Positions 41,428 to 50,769 of a stretch of 64,000 nt of DNA are shown here, piece after piece. Every line of letters begins with the position of its first letter. The stretch's first letter is position 1. The stretch is from Sporomusa acidovorans (GTDB lineage Bacteria; Bacillota; Negativicutes; Sporomusales; Sporomusaceae), in assembly GCF_002257695.2 (NCBI RefSeq), contig NZ_CP155571.1; one strand, given 5' to 3'. The notes below the pieces were generated by a model. The model was given only the letters and a program-made list of their open reading frames with translations, was not told the DNA's origin and did no database searches. The position numbers and the translations under genes were made by a program.

Positions 41428-41491
41428 CTAACTGTATACTTTTTATTCTCGTAGATATTATCTATTACCTATGTTACCACTAAGCGGTAAA

Positions 41492-42151
41492 TTAATCAAG
41501 TCCTCGAATGGCTTTAATTGCCTGAGACGTATCCGGTGCACCGTATATCGCTGAGCCGGCCACAAGTATATTGGCACCGGCAGCAGTTACTTGGCGGGCT
41601 GTATCAGTGTTAATGCCGCCATCAACTTCGATATCTACGGTAAGATTGCGCTCCAGAAGTTTTGTCTTTAAACGGGCGATTTTATCGGTAGCACCGGGGA
41701 TAAACTGTTGACCGCCATAGCCCGGATTAACACTCATAATAAGAACCATGTCCAAATCATTTAGTACTTCTTCAATTACAGCAAGTGGTGTTGATGGATT
41801 TAGTGATACTCCTGCCTTTTTACCATATTCTTTAATTGTTTGAATTAAGCGATGCAAATGAGGGGCCGTTTCGGCGTGCACAGTAATAATATCGGCGCCT
41901 GCGCGCACAAACGCATCAATTAAATCCTGCGGATTAGTAACCATTAAGTGAACATCAAACGGCAGTTTGGTTACTTTACGCAGAGCAGCGACAACCGGCG
42001 GGCCAAAGGTCAAATTAGGAACAAAATGACCATCCATAACGTCAATATGAACCCAGTCGGCACCTGCTTTTTCTATTTTTATAATCTCATTTGCCAATTG
42101 AGAAAAGTCAGCAGATAAAATGGAAGGAGCAATTTTAATATTGGTACTCAT
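41492..42151 (-). CDS. rpe: Ribulose-phosphate 3-epimerase
   Basis: Rpe interconverts ribulose-5-phosphate and xylulose-5-phosphate. The 219-residue TIM-barrel enzyme has APSILSADF, HIDVMDGHFVPN, DVHLMV, MSVNPGYGGQ and VDGGIN, all canonical. Its ATG follows the rsgA stop with no gap, with GAGG inside the rsgA end. It is the last gene of the pknB-rsgA-rpe run and precedes the ribD leader. Confidence 0.97.
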   Translation of the reverse strand: MSTNIKIAPSILSADFSQLANEIIKIEKAGADWVHIDVMDGHFVPNLTFGPPVVAALRKVTKLPFDVHLMVTNPQDLIDAFVRAGADIITVHAETAPHLHRLIQTIKEYGKKAGVSLNPSTPLAVIEEVLNDLDMVLIMSVNPGYGGQQFIPGATDKIARLKTKLLERNLTVDIEVDGGINTDTARQVTAAGANILVAGSAIYGAPDTSQAIKAIRGLD

Positions 42152-43027
42152 TTAGAAGCCTCGCTTGCTTGCTTTAATTTCGGTCAAAATATCAAGGTAG
42201 GACTGATATCGTTCGGTGTGAATAAGCCCTTCCGCCACGGCTTGTTTTACAGCGCACTGTGGCTCTTTATAATGAATACAGGTATTGAATTTACATGTAG
42301 GGGCTATTTGGGCTATTTCAGGAAAGTAATCCATTAAATGAGCCTCTTCCATTTCCGAAAAATCAGTAAAACTAAAACCCGGAGTGTCTACAACAAAACC
42401 GCCGCCATTAAGAGGTAAAAGTTCAGCAAACCGGGTGGTATGTTTACCTCGTCCGATTTTGTGACTGACTTCGCCGGTAGTTAGTTCGAGTCCCGGCTGA
42501 ACAGCATTAAGAATGGTAGATTTTCCAGCGCCTGATGGACCGGCAAAAACCGAAATCTTATCATGAAGATATTCTTGTAATTTTGCTATGCCAATACCTG
42601 TTTTGGCAGCGACGGTGAACATTCTGTAACCAACTTGTACGTAGCGCTCTACTAAGCTAGCTATTGTATCAATGTTTGCTAAATCAATCTTGTTAATACA
42701 TATAATTATGTCAAGTTCTGAGTACTCGGCAATAACTAAGAATCTATCAATCAAGGCTGGGTTAATGTCAGGATTAACAGCGGCAAAAGTTAAAACAACC
42801 TGGTCTACATTGGCGACCATTGGCCGCTTAAGCATGCTACGTCGAGGCAGTATGTCTTCAATGATGCCTTTTTCCGGGCCGGTTAAAGTATAAGTTACCT
42901 CATCGCCAACAATAAGGGAGAAGCGTCCTTTTTTAAACCGGCCACGTAAATGGCATGTAATAATTTTGTTGCCTGACTGTAGATAGTAGTAACTATTATA
43001 GGCCTTTACTACAATACCTTTCAGCAC
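42152..43027 (-). CDS. rsgA: Ribosome small subunit-dependent GTPase RsgA
   Basis: RsgA is a circularly permuted GTPase that helps 30S maturation. The 291-residue protein has an N-terminal OB fold (about 1-65), the permuted motifs NKIDL (G4) before GPSGAGKST (G1, about 170), DTPGFS (G3), and a C-terminal zinc finger with Cys and His in CKFNTCIHYKEPQCAV. The GTG start has AGGAGG seven bases upstream. It follows pknB by 21 bases. Confidence 0.96.
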   Translation of the reverse strand: MLKGIVVKAYNSYYYLQSGNKIITCHLRGRFKKGRFSLIVGDEVTYTLTGPEKGIIEDILPRRSMLKRPMVANVDQVVLTFAAVNPDINPALIDRFLVIAEYSELDIIICINKIDLANIDTIASLVERYVQVGYRMFTVAAKTGIGIAKLQEYLHDKISVFAGPSGAGKSTILNAVQPGLELTTGEVSHKIGRGKHTTRFAELLPLNGGGFVVDTPGFSFTDFSEMEEAHLMDYFPEIAQIAPTCKFNTCIHYKEPQCAVKQAVAEGLIHTERYQSYLDILTEIKASKRGF

Positions 43028-43048
43028 ACGTTACCTCCTGAGAAGTGT

Positions 43049-44938
43049 CTAGATTGTTTGTTCTTGAAGCAATTTTTCATTAATATAAACTTGAACACGA
43101 ACCTGACCTGCACCTTCTACTGTTTTTTCAATTCGCTCGCCAGGTTTATGCGTACCTTCATAAGCGACTCGCCGACCGTTAGCATCTGTGACTACGATTT
43201 GTAGAGACTGGCGGCTTGGACCGTCAGGGACGGTTATCTGAACAACGGCTCGCTTAACGGCACCAGGCACACCCTTGGCAACAGAAAAGTCAATCGAACT
43301 CCCCTCCGTTACTTCAGAAGACGGTGGCGGATTCTGACTAACAATAGTACCCGGAGGATACTTATCGTTAGGTACTTCTGTTATTTTTCCTTGTTTAAGT
43401 TTTAAACTTTCTAGTTGAGCTGCTATGGTACTAAGAAGAGAACCCTGGAAATCAGGCAATACAACTTTCTTGGGGCTAGTTCCCTTGCTTATGACGATAT
43501 CAATTGCTGTACCTTTAGTTACTTGAGCTGGCGGGCGCGGGTTTTGATTGATAACCGTATTAGGTGGAGCGTCATCAGAAAATTGCTCATCAACACGTCC
43601 TAACTTTAGTCCGGAGTTCTTTATTTGAAGTTCAGCATCCCGGCGGTTAAGGCCGCGTAAATCGGGTACTACTGTGATTTCGCCACCTTTGCTTACTATA
43701 ATGGTTATTGTTCGCTGTTCTTTAACTGTTGTTCCCGCTTCCGGCTGCTGCGAAATAACATATCCCGCCGGAACTTTCTCATTATAAGCTTCTGAGACAG
43801 AAACTCTAAGGTTATTGCTGATAAGGATATTACGGGCGGTATCTACCTGTTTCCCCACTACATCCGGCACGGTAACTTCATTAAGACTCCAAAACTTTCC
43901 GAATGCTAAAAAGGCAGCTAATGCTGAAGTAAACAGTACGAATAATAGTAGTCCCCAAAGCCAAGGTTTAGAAATTTTAGCTCCGTTTAGCCGAGGAGTA
44001 GTGCGGTTAGGGGTTTGATCTGTGTGATTTACACTATCTTGGTTTAAGGATGGTGTAACCGGGGGTAATATTTGGGTAGGAAAGTCATTATTTGATAACC
44101 GGCGTGTATGGTCATCTCTTAAATAATTTTGCGCCAGTTTCAGGTCAGCGATCATTTCGCCGATATCAGCAAACCTGTCTGCCGGATTTTTATGCATTGC
44201 TTTTGCGATTATGGCCTCAATCAAAGGCGGTATATCCGGGTTTAGTTCCCGGGGCGGTTTGGGTTCTTCCTGCAAATGTTTAAGTGCAATGCTGATGGGG
44301 GATTCACCGGTAAAGGGAACCTGACCGGTAAGCATCTCGTAAAGTACAACACCTAAGGAATAAATATCAGATTTTGCCCCAACCGAGGTGCCTTTAGCCT
44401 GTTCTGGAGAAAAATAATGTACTGAACCAATGATTGTTCCGGAATTTGTCATGGTGGAAGAAGTAACAGCCCTGGCTATTCCAAAATCAGTTACTTTAAT
44501 TCGCCCTGAGCGAGTCACAAGAATATTATGTGGTTTGATGTCGCAATGCACTAAATTATTTTGGTGGGCATGTTCAAGCGCTTCCGCTATCTCCATGGCA
44601 ACACGCACTGCGGTTTCCACAGGTAAAGGCGCTTCCCGGTCAATTTTATCTTTAAGTGTTTCGCCGGAAATATACTCCATAATTATATAATATGCCTGTT
44701 CATCAAGCCCAACATCGTAAATGTTAACGATATTGGGATGAGAAAGCTTAGCCGCAGCCTGGGCTTCACGCCGGAAGCGACTAACAAATTCTTCGTCATC
44801 TGTGAATTGTGAACGCAATACTTTTACTGCTACGGAACGGTCCAAAAGCTTGTCATGAGCGCGGTATACATCGGCCATGCCACCACCGCCAACTCGTTCT
44901 AAAATTGTATAACGATTATCTAATGTACGATTGAGCAT
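43049..44938 (-). CDS. prkC: Serine/threonine kinase with PASTA domains (PrkC/PknB type)
   Basis: This membrane kinase senses muropeptides and cell-wall state and phosphorylates division, wall and germination proteins. The 629-residue protein has a kinase domain (about 10-270; GGGGMADVY 17-25, Lys39, HCDIKPHN at 131-138, DFGIA), a cytoplasmic linker, one membrane helix near 330-350 and three PASTA repeats (about 352-418, 419-487, 488-556), then a short C-terminal domain. The catalytic loop reads HCD rather than HRD, so it is a non-RD kinase. A GGGGGTGA site precedes the ATG. It is paired with the Stp phosphatase upstream. Confidence 0.96.
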   Translation of the reverse strand: MLNRTLDNRYTILERVGGGGMADVYRAHDKLLDRSVAVKVLRSQFTDDEEFVSRFRREAQAAAKLSHPNIVNIYDVGLDEQAYYIIMEYISGETLKDKIDREAPLPVETAVRVAMEIAEALEHAHQNNLVHCDIKPHNILVTRSGRIKVTDFGIARAVTSSTMTNSGTIIGSVHYFSPEQAKGTSVGAKSDIYSLGVVLYEMLTGQVPFTGESPISIALKHLQEEPKPPRELNPDIPPLIEAIIAKAMHKNPADRFADIGEMIADLKLAQNYLRDDHTRRLSNNDFPTQILPPVTPSLNQDSVNHTDQTPNRTTPRLNGAKISKPWLWGLLLFVLFTSALAAFLAFGKFWSLNEVTVPDVVGKQVDTARNILISNNLRVSVSEAYNEKVPAGYVISQQPEAGTTVKEQRTITIIVSKGGEITVVPDLRGLNRRDAELQIKNSGLKLGRVDEQFSDDAPPNTVINQNPRPPAQVTKGTAIDIVISKGTSPKKVVLPDFQGSLLSTIAAQLESLKLKQGKITEVPNDKYPPGTIVSQNPPPSSEVTEGSSIDFSVAKGVPGAVKRAVVQITVPDGPSRQSLQIVVTDANGRRVAYEGTHKPGERIEKTVEGAGQVRVQVYINEKLLQEQTI

Positions 44939-44950
44939 TGATTCACCCCC

Positions 44951-46387
44951 TTAACGTAATGCCTGTGACAAAACCTGCCGGGCTAATGGCGCGGCTGTTT
45001 TGCCACCAGAACCAGCGTTTTCAACGATGACGGCAATAGCAACTTGTGGATTGTCAGCTGGCGCAAAACCAATAAACCAAGCATGGGGATTGCCGTGAGG
45101 ATTTTCTGCAGTTCCTGTTTTACCGGCAACCTGTATACCACGTAATGCTGCTCCAGAGCCTGTACCCTCGTTTACTACACTTACCATCATAGCGGCAACC
45201 TGGCTAGCCCAGTTACTTTCTGACGGTGTCAACCATTTCTCTGGTGTAGTTTCTTTAATAATAGAACCATTTGGTGCAATAATTTTTTGTACTAAATAGG
45301 GTTTCATTATAATTCCTTTGTTGGCAAAAGTAGACGCCAGCATAGCCATTCGGAGCGGTGTGACCAGGAGACTCCCCTGCCCTATACCGGTTTGAGCTAA
45401 ATCGCCATCACTTAACCGGGCAAAGTTTGGCAGCTTACTTACGGATTCCTGAAAATCACTGTTAATTTGCTGGGTAAATCCATATTGTTCAAAATACTTG
45501 GCCATTTTAGTACGACCAAGATCAAGCGCTAACTGACCAAATGTGACATTGCAGGAGACGGCGAGAGCCTGCTCAAGATTTAGTTTACCATGAGCCTGAT
45601 TGTTAGCTTCCGGCAATATGTAATCAGGACCGATTTTAAGAGAGCCGGTACAAGTAAATTGACGGTTCTTATCGGCTAATTTTTCAGCTAAAACGGCTTG
45701 GGCAACCAGAACTTTGATAATAGAACCCGGCGGATATAAGCCTTGAGTTGCGCGATTAAGGAGTAAACTGTTGGCAGATTGTGAAACATTTTCCCAATCT
45801 GTTTCAAGGGTGTTGGGATCAAAACTCGGACGACTGACCAGCGCTAATATCGCGCCGGTTTTAGGTGACATGACTACAATAGCGCCACGGTTGTTGCCAA
45901 GAGCCTGATAGGCCACTTGCTGTATCTGGGCGTCAACTGTAAGCATAACCGTATTACCGGCCCCATTTGAGAATAAGTGACTAATCGCGCCCAGACGTCT
46001 TTCGGGATTTATCTGTCCTGAAAGATATCCATCATAAACACTTTCAATACCTGTTTTACCATACTTGGGATTGTCATAGCCCACAACGTGAGCAAATATT
46101 TTATCATAAGGATATTCACGTTGGTAGTATTTTTGGTCGGCAAGCTTACTTACAGCCAATATTTTTCCATGAATGTCCGTGATTTGACCACGTTCTACCT
46201 TGCGAGACGCTTCTGCTGTGCGGCGGTTAAGCGGATGAAAGGCAAGAGTATCGCTTTCGATAATTTGAATATAAGTTACATAACTTAATAGAACTAATAG
46301 CAGACCAATAGAAATTAATGCTGTTTTGCGGATACTTTTGCGGATACTTTTGCGGATCGCCTTATGGGAATTGTCGTTAGTGTTCAT
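44951..46387 (-). CDS. pbpA: Class B penicillin-binding protein (PbpA/FtsI-like transpeptidase)
   Basis: This is a monofunctional peptidoglycan transpeptidase of 478 residues. It has a single signal-anchor (about 22-42), a dimerisation region, and the transpeptidase with Ser222-x2-Lys225 (PPGSIIKV), SCN at 277-279 and KTG near 427. The N-terminal cytoplasmic tail carries an IRKS tandem repeat from a 12-bp DNA repeat. Its start overlaps the ftsW stop by one base (TAATG) and has no ribosome site of its own, so translation depends on ftsW. Confidence 0.94.
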   Translation of the reverse strand: MNTNDNSHKAIRKSIRKSIRKTALISIGLLLVLLSYVTYIQIIESDTLAFHPLNRRTAEASRKVERGQITDIHGKILAVSKLADQKYYQREYPYDKIFAHVVGYDNPKYGKTGIESVYDGYLSGQINPERRLGAISHLFSNGAGNTVMLTVDAQIQQVAYQALGNNRGAIVVMSPKTGAILALVSRPSFDPNTLETDWENVSQSANSLLLNRATQGLYPPGSIIKVLVAQAVLAEKLADKNRQFTCTGSLKIGPDYILPEANNQAHGKLNLEQALAVSCNVTFGQLALDLGRTKMAKYFEQYGFTQQINSDFQESVSKLPNFARLSDGDLAQTGIGQGSLLVTPLRMAMLASTFANKGIIMKPYLVQKIIAPNGSIIKETTPEKWLTPSESNWASQVAAMMVSVVNEGTGSGAALRGIQVAGKTGTAENPHGNPHAWFIGFAPADNPQVAIAVIVENAGSGGKTAAPLARQVLSQALR

Positions 46388-47643
46388 TAGGTGGTGGTCG
46401 CCTCCGATATGGCAAATAACATCCCCAGAAGGATAAAACTTGAAACCATAGAACTACCTCCATAACTTATCAGAGGTAGTGTTATTCCTGTCAGCGGTAA
46501 AAATTTTGTGACACCGCCAATAATAATGAAAACTTGTAAAGCGGTGAGAACACCAAGTCCACCAGCGAGTAGCATGGTAAACGGTGTTTGGGCAGTAAGG
46601 GCTGTTCGAAAAGCCCGGTAAACAATGAGTATATAAGCAATGATGACAGCAGCCGTGCCGGCAAGTCCTAATTCCTCACCAATTGCGGCAAAGATAAAAT
46701 CGGTGTGAACTTCCGGAATAATATTGGGATAGCCAAAAGTCAAACCGCTGCCCAGCAGTCCTCCGGACCCTAGGGCAAACAGTGATTGAACAATTTGATA
46801 CGAACGCCCCGTAGGGTCTGCCCAAGGATTTAACCAGATATCAATTCTTACCTGGACATGGGGAAATAAAAGATAGCAAAAGGCCGAACCTGTAAAAAAC
46901 AAACAAAGTGCCAGCAATACATAACTCCAGCGGCTACTTGCCATATATGCCATAATAACTATTGTGCCAAAATAAAGTAAAGCGGAGCCCAAGTCGCGCT
47001 GAACGATGAGCATAGCCATAGTTAATGCCCATAAAGCTAACAATGGTGCAACAAAACGAGGATGAGGAAAAGTCAGCGGGCCATAATGCCGGGTGGCATA
47101 GGTTAATAATTGACGGCGTTCACTCAGGTAGGCAGACAGAAAAATAATAATCAATAATTTCGCAAATTCGGAGGGCTGAAACCTTACCGGTCCTAGAATA
47201 ATCCAGTTTTTATTGCCACCGATTTCAACGCCAAAAAGAATTGTTGCCAGTAACAAGGCAACCCCTGTTATACCACAAAGATACTTGTAGCCCGCAACCT
47301 CCTCCGGTTTTCGAAAAATGACAACAGTAATAATAAATGCAAACAGGCCTGCTGCTAGCCACATGGCTTGAGGAAAGAATAATTCTGGCCGCAGTCTAAA
47401 AATAAGTGTTAACCCAATAGATGCTAAAAATACGGCTAAAGGCAATAATAAAGGATCTGCCTTTTTTGAAAAGTAACGAAGTAACAGGGCAGTCAGCGTC
47501 CAAAGAAAAATTAAACCAATGACTACACCAATCCCCTGATAAGAAAACTTATGACTAGCTAAAGAAACAGCAAGATAACCGTTTATTAATATGAGACCGG
47601 CTAATAATAAGAGCCCAATTTCGGTTAATTTTGTCTGTCTCAT
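46387..47643 (-). CDS. ftsW: FtsW/RodA/SpoVE family peptidoglycan polymerase
   Basis: This SEDS glycosyltransferase of about 418 residues has ten or more membrane segments. Conserved stretches include GGNKNWIILGPVRFQPSE, then SALLYFGTIVIMAY, GSGLTFGYPNIIPEVHTDFI and ISYGGSSMV near the C-terminus. The ATG at 47643 lies one base after the stp stop; the longer frame overlaps stp by 41 bases and is unlikely. Next to pbpA it forms a SEDS-PBP pair that builds septal, lateral or spore wall; which one cannot be told. Confidence 0.94.
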   Translation of the reverse strand: MRQTKLTEIGLLLLAGLILINGYLAVSLASHKFSYQGIGVVIGLIFLWTLTALLLRYFSKKADPLLLPLAVFLASIGLTLIFRLRPELFFPQAMWLAAGLFAFIITVVIFRKPEEVAGYKYLCGITGVALLLATILFGVEIGGNKNWIILGPVRFQPSEFAKLLIIIFLSAYLSERRQLLTYATRHYGPLTFPHPRFVAPLLALWALTMAMLIVQRDLGSALLYFGTIVIMAYMASSRWSYVLLALCLFFTGSAFCYLLFPHVQVRIDIWLNPWADPTGRSYQIVQSLFALGSGGLLGSGLTFGYPNIIPEVHTDFIFAAIGEELGLAGTAAVIIAYILIVYRAFRTALTAQTPFTMLLAGGLGVLTALQVFIIIGGVTKFLPLTGITLPLISYGGSSMVSSFILLGMLFAISEATTT

Positions 47644-47644
47644 G

Positions 47645-48358
47645 TTAATTCCTATGCTGTAGGAGAATGGCGGTAATGTTGTCATAACCGCCTGCCTGCT
47701 TAGCCTGGTTGATAAGAGTATTTATAATAGTCTGCGGAGCACTGGACTCAATACAAATACTAAGAATAGTTTCTTCACTGAGCATGTTAGTTAGCCCGTC
47801 AGTACAAAGTAATAAATTATCTCCCGGCTCCCACATAAAACTACCGGAATCTACACTAATTGTTTCACTGGTACCTACCGCTCTTGTCAGTATGTTGCGA
47901 TGCGGATGAACTTGTGCTTCTTCGCTGGTGATACTGCCATTTTTCATAAGCTCCCAAACAAGGGAATGATCGCTGGTTATCTGCTGAAGTTCATTATTTT
48001 TAATATAATACAGTCTGCTGTCACCTACATGACTCCAATGAATTTGTGAATGATCAAGATATATGGCTGTAACGGTGGTTCCCATGCCTTGACAGTCGCT
48101 CTTGGATTGAGACATTTGATATATCTTGGTGTTTGCCTGAATAATTGCTTCTGTTAGGATCTGATCCCAGTTTGACGGTGATGTGATTTTTTCAATATAG
48201 CTACGAATGGTTTCGGCTCCAAGGCTGCTGGCAATCTCTCCGGCAACGTGCCCGCCCATACCATCGGCCACAACGAACAAATGTGGCGGTAAAAAAACAT
48301 AACTATCTTCATTGGTTTTTCGTACCATACCAATGTCTGACTGTGCAAATGCCAGCAT
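47645..48358 (-). CDS. stp: PP2C-type protein phosphatase Stp/PrpC
   Basis: Stp removes the phosphates placed by the PrkC-type kinase encoded three genes downstream. The 237-residue PP2C enzyme shows the metal motifs SDIGMVRKTNEDS, VADGMGGHVAGE, HVGDSRLYY, LTRAVGT and CTDGLTNML, then GGYDNITAILL. ATG 48358 has GAGGTGA six bases upstream; the GTG three codons earlier overlaps it. The stop lies one base before the ftsW start. Confidence 0.96.
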   Translation of the reverse strand: MLAFAQSDIGMVRKTNEDSYVFLPPHLFVVADGMGGHVAGEIASSLGAETIRSYIEKITSPSNWDQILTEAIIQANTKIYQMSQSKSDCQGMGTTVTAIYLDHSQIHWSHVGDSRLYYIKNNELQQITSDHSLVWELMKNGSITSEEAQVHPHRNILTRAVGTSETISVDSGSFMWEPGDNLLLCTDGLTNMLSEETILSICIESSAPQTIINTLINQAKQAGGYDNITAILLQHRN

Positions 48359-48363
48359 GGATG

Positions 48364-48849
48364 TCACCTCTCAAATTTAAGAGTAACTGCCCCCAACTTA
48401 ATTACATCACCATCTGCTAGGGCAGTTTCATCTTTAATTCGTTGACCATTAACAAGTGTACCGTTCGTACTGTTTAAATCAGTCAGCAGATAGTTGTGTT
48501 TCGATTCAGAGATACAGGCATGTTCATGAGAAATAAAATTATCATTAATGACGATAGTATTATGCTGACTGCGCCCAATGGTTACATTGTCGCTTATAAT
48601 AAAGACAGACTGGGATAGCAGCCCCTGTTGATCCTCAACCACTATTAACCTGGGCGGACGCTCTAAACTTCCTTTTTCCAGTTTATCGTTATCGCGGACA
48701 AATGAAACCTCTGGCATATCTATGGTCAGCCTGGTTAAGTCGTATCTTACTGTTTTAACTATGCGGTACAAAAAATAATAGAGCAGTATTACCAGCGTGT
48801 ACTGTAAGCCTACAACTAAAACATTGATCACCTGAATTTTACCTGGCAA
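48364..48849 (-). CDS. Membrane-anchored FHA domain protein (FhaB-like)
   Basis: This 161-residue protein has an N-terminal membrane helix (about 10-28), a charged linker, and an FHA domain (about 75-160) with TIGRSQHNTIVINDNFISHEHACI and NSTNGTLVNGQ. FHA domains bind phosphothreonine, so it probably docks onto targets of the kinase encoded in the same operon. The start is TTG with GAGGTG eight bases upstream. The order matches fhaB in actinobacterial wall operons. Confidence 0.92.
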   Translation of the reverse strand: MPGKIQVINVLVVGLQYTLVILLYYFLYRIVKTVRYDLTRLTIDMPEVSFVRDNDKLEKGSLERPPRLIVVEDQQGLLSQSVFIISDNVTIGRSQHNTIVINDNFISHEHACISESKHNYLLTDLNSTNGTLVNGQRIKDETALADGDVIKLGAVTLKFER

Positions 48850-48851
48850 TT

Positions 48852-49613
48852 CTACTTCACCTCATACAAAATAACAGTACTGCCAACTTTTATTCTATCC
48901 CCATTATTTAGGTGCTTATGAGTAATCCGGTTACCATTGATATAGGTGCCATTAAGACTTTTGGCATCATGGATAACATGTGTGTCCTCTTCATAAACAA
49001 TGTATGCATGCAAACGTGAGGTATTCATGTCAGTAAGCGGCAGTTCGTTTGTATTACGGCGGCCGATGTTTACTCTATTGGCGGTGCAATCAACTTTTAA
49101 GCCGGCATCTACCCCATCAATAACTGTTAAGGTTCCCTGGAGAGTTTGTTGTGAAGGGTGTAGCGTTGGTTCCAGTTTGGTAAACACTCTGGTATCGTTG
49201 ACTGCCGACGTATTTTTCGTTTGACTAACATTCTCATCATGTGGGACTTCCGTAAAATCAGAGGTAACTCGAAAATCATGATTTATTAATTTTTCATCAG
49301 CAAAAAGTTCTATTTGCGGTCCACCAGCCATTGTGTAGCCCTTGCTGCGGCTTTCCTCAACCAAGTAGGAGGACAATTCGCTGCATACGTCTTCAGCATA
49401 CGGTTCCAGCCGACTATAGTCCTCATGGTTAACATATACAGTATAATGGTTGGGTACGTAAACGTGAGAAACACCAACCGTACGCTCATCTTCCATCTCA
49501 CGGGCTAATTGTTTGGCTATTTCAATGGGCTGTAAATTACTGGCTAACTTTTTATTGAAAAAACCTTCGATATATTTTTCAATAAAACTCTCAATATTGC
49601 GGACAAACTTCAA
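48852..49613 (-). CDS. FhaA-like protein (DUF3662 plus FHA domain)
   Basis: This protein of about 253 residues has an N-terminal DUF3662/FhaA domain (about 1-115; LQPIEIAKQLAREMEDERTV, VYVPNHYTVYVN), a linker, and a C-terminal FHA domain (about 165-253; VNIGRRNTNELPL, SLNGTYINGNR). It is likely a phospho-dependent adaptor for the kinase PrkC. The best start is TTG 49613 with GGAG eight bases upstream; the GTG at 49622 overlaps that site. It is the first gene of the fhaA-fhaB-stp-ftsW-pbpA-prkC run. Confidence 0.93.
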   Translation of the reverse strand: MKFVRNIESFIEKYIEGFFNKKLASNLQPIEIAKQLAREMEDERTVGVSHVYVPNHYTVYVNHEDYSRLEPYAEDVCSELSSYLVEESRSKGYTMAGGPQIELFADEKLINHDFRVTSDFTEVPHDENVSQTKNTSAVNDTRVFTKLEPTLHPSQQTLQGTLTVIDGVDAGLKVDCTANRVNIGRRNTNELPLTDMNTSRLHAYIVYEEDTHVIHDAKSLNGTYINGNRITHKHLNNGDRIKVGSTVILYEVK

Positions 49614-49709
49614 TTTTAACACTCCCGCTAAAACGGTGTAATAGTAAAGAGCTACCGATACAAATCAAGTCTTTTTTTATTATACGCGATATTGGCTGTC
49701 TAGTCAAAA

Positions 49710-50756
49710 TCAACCATCATTTCGACATACTTTATAACGCAGTTGTCCACAGGCGGCAGCAATATCAGCTCCCATCTCGCGTCTGACAGTTACATTAATA
49801 TGTTCATTTTTTAAAAGTTGTTCAAATTTGCCAATATTTTCTAGTGAAGGTCGCAGCAAACCACGTTCCGCTACCGGATTAATAGGAATTAGATTAACGT
49901 TTGCCAACTTGCCTTTAAGGAGGGTTGATAATTCACGGGCATGTTCGGGTTGGTCATTAACTTCCGCAATCAAGCTATATTCGTAAGTAATGCGTCTACC
50001 GGTGGCGGCAGCATAGCGGTCACTGGCCGCAATAACTTCTTCAATAGGATAGCGCCTATTAATTGGCATGAGCTTGGTTCTCAAAATATTGTTTGGTGCA
50101 TGTAAAGAAATGGATAGTGTGATCGGCAGTTTTTCGCCGGCCAGCCTGTCAATTTCCGGGACAATACCTGAAGTCGATAGTGTTATATGGCGATAACTCA
50201 AGTTCAGGCAATAGGCTTCATGAATAAGTCGAATAAAACGCAAGACATTGTTGTAATTGGCTAATGGTTCACCTGAGCCCATGATTACAAGTGAATCTAC
50301 TTTTTGCTCTTCCCGGTTTAATATTTCAGAAATAAATAATACTTGAGCCAGAATTTCGCCACCACTCAGGTTTCGCAGCAGACCACCAAGTGTCGAAGCA
50401 CAAAAAATGCAGCCCATTGCACAACCTACTTGTGTTGATACACAAACACTATTGCCATAAGGCTGGCGCATTAGCACAGTTTCAACTGCCATATTGTCCG
50501 GGTATGACAGCAAAAATTTACTCGTTTTACCATCTATCGAGTGCTGCACAGCTTTTCGACTAACCTGCAGCATAGAAAAATTTTCTGCTAACTTTTTACG
50601 TTGCGCTTTAGTCAGATTAGTCATTGAGTCAAAACTATGTACAATATGTTTATATAACCACTCTGCAATTTGTTTGCCACGATAGGATTGGAACCCCAGT
50701 GGCTTTGTCAATTCCGTAATTTCAGATGCAAATAAGCCAAATAATTCTGTTGTCAT
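49710..50756 (-). CDS. rlmN: Dual-specificity 23S rRNA/tRNA methyltransferase RlmN
   Basis: RlmN is a radical-SAM enzyme that methylates A2503 of 23S rRNA and A37 of some tRNAs at C2. The 348-residue protein has a helical N-terminal domain, the cluster C112-x3-C116-x2-C119 (CAMGCIFCAST), VIMGSGEPLANYNNV, and catalytic C-terminal Cys in ADIAAACGQL. The ATG has GGCGG eight bases upstream, and it follows rsmB by 13 bases. Confidence 0.97.
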   Translation of the reverse strand: MTTELFGLFASEITELTKPLGFQSYRGKQIAEWLYKHIVHSFDSMTNLTKAQRKKLAENFSMLQVSRKAVQHSIDGKTSKFLLSYPDNMAVETVLMRQPYGNSVCVSTQVGCAMGCIFCASTLGGLLRNLSGGEILAQVLFISEILNREEQKVDSLVIMGSGEPLANYNNVLRFIRLIHEAYCLNLSYRHITLSTSGIVPEIDRLAGEKLPITLSISLHAPNNILRTKLMPINRRYPIEEVIAASDRYAAATGRRITYEYSLIAEVNDQPEHARELSTLLKGKLANVNLIPINPVAERGLLRPSLENIGKFEQLLKNEHINVTVRREMGADIAAACGQLRYKVCRNDG

Positions 50757-50769
50757 GTTAATTACCGCC

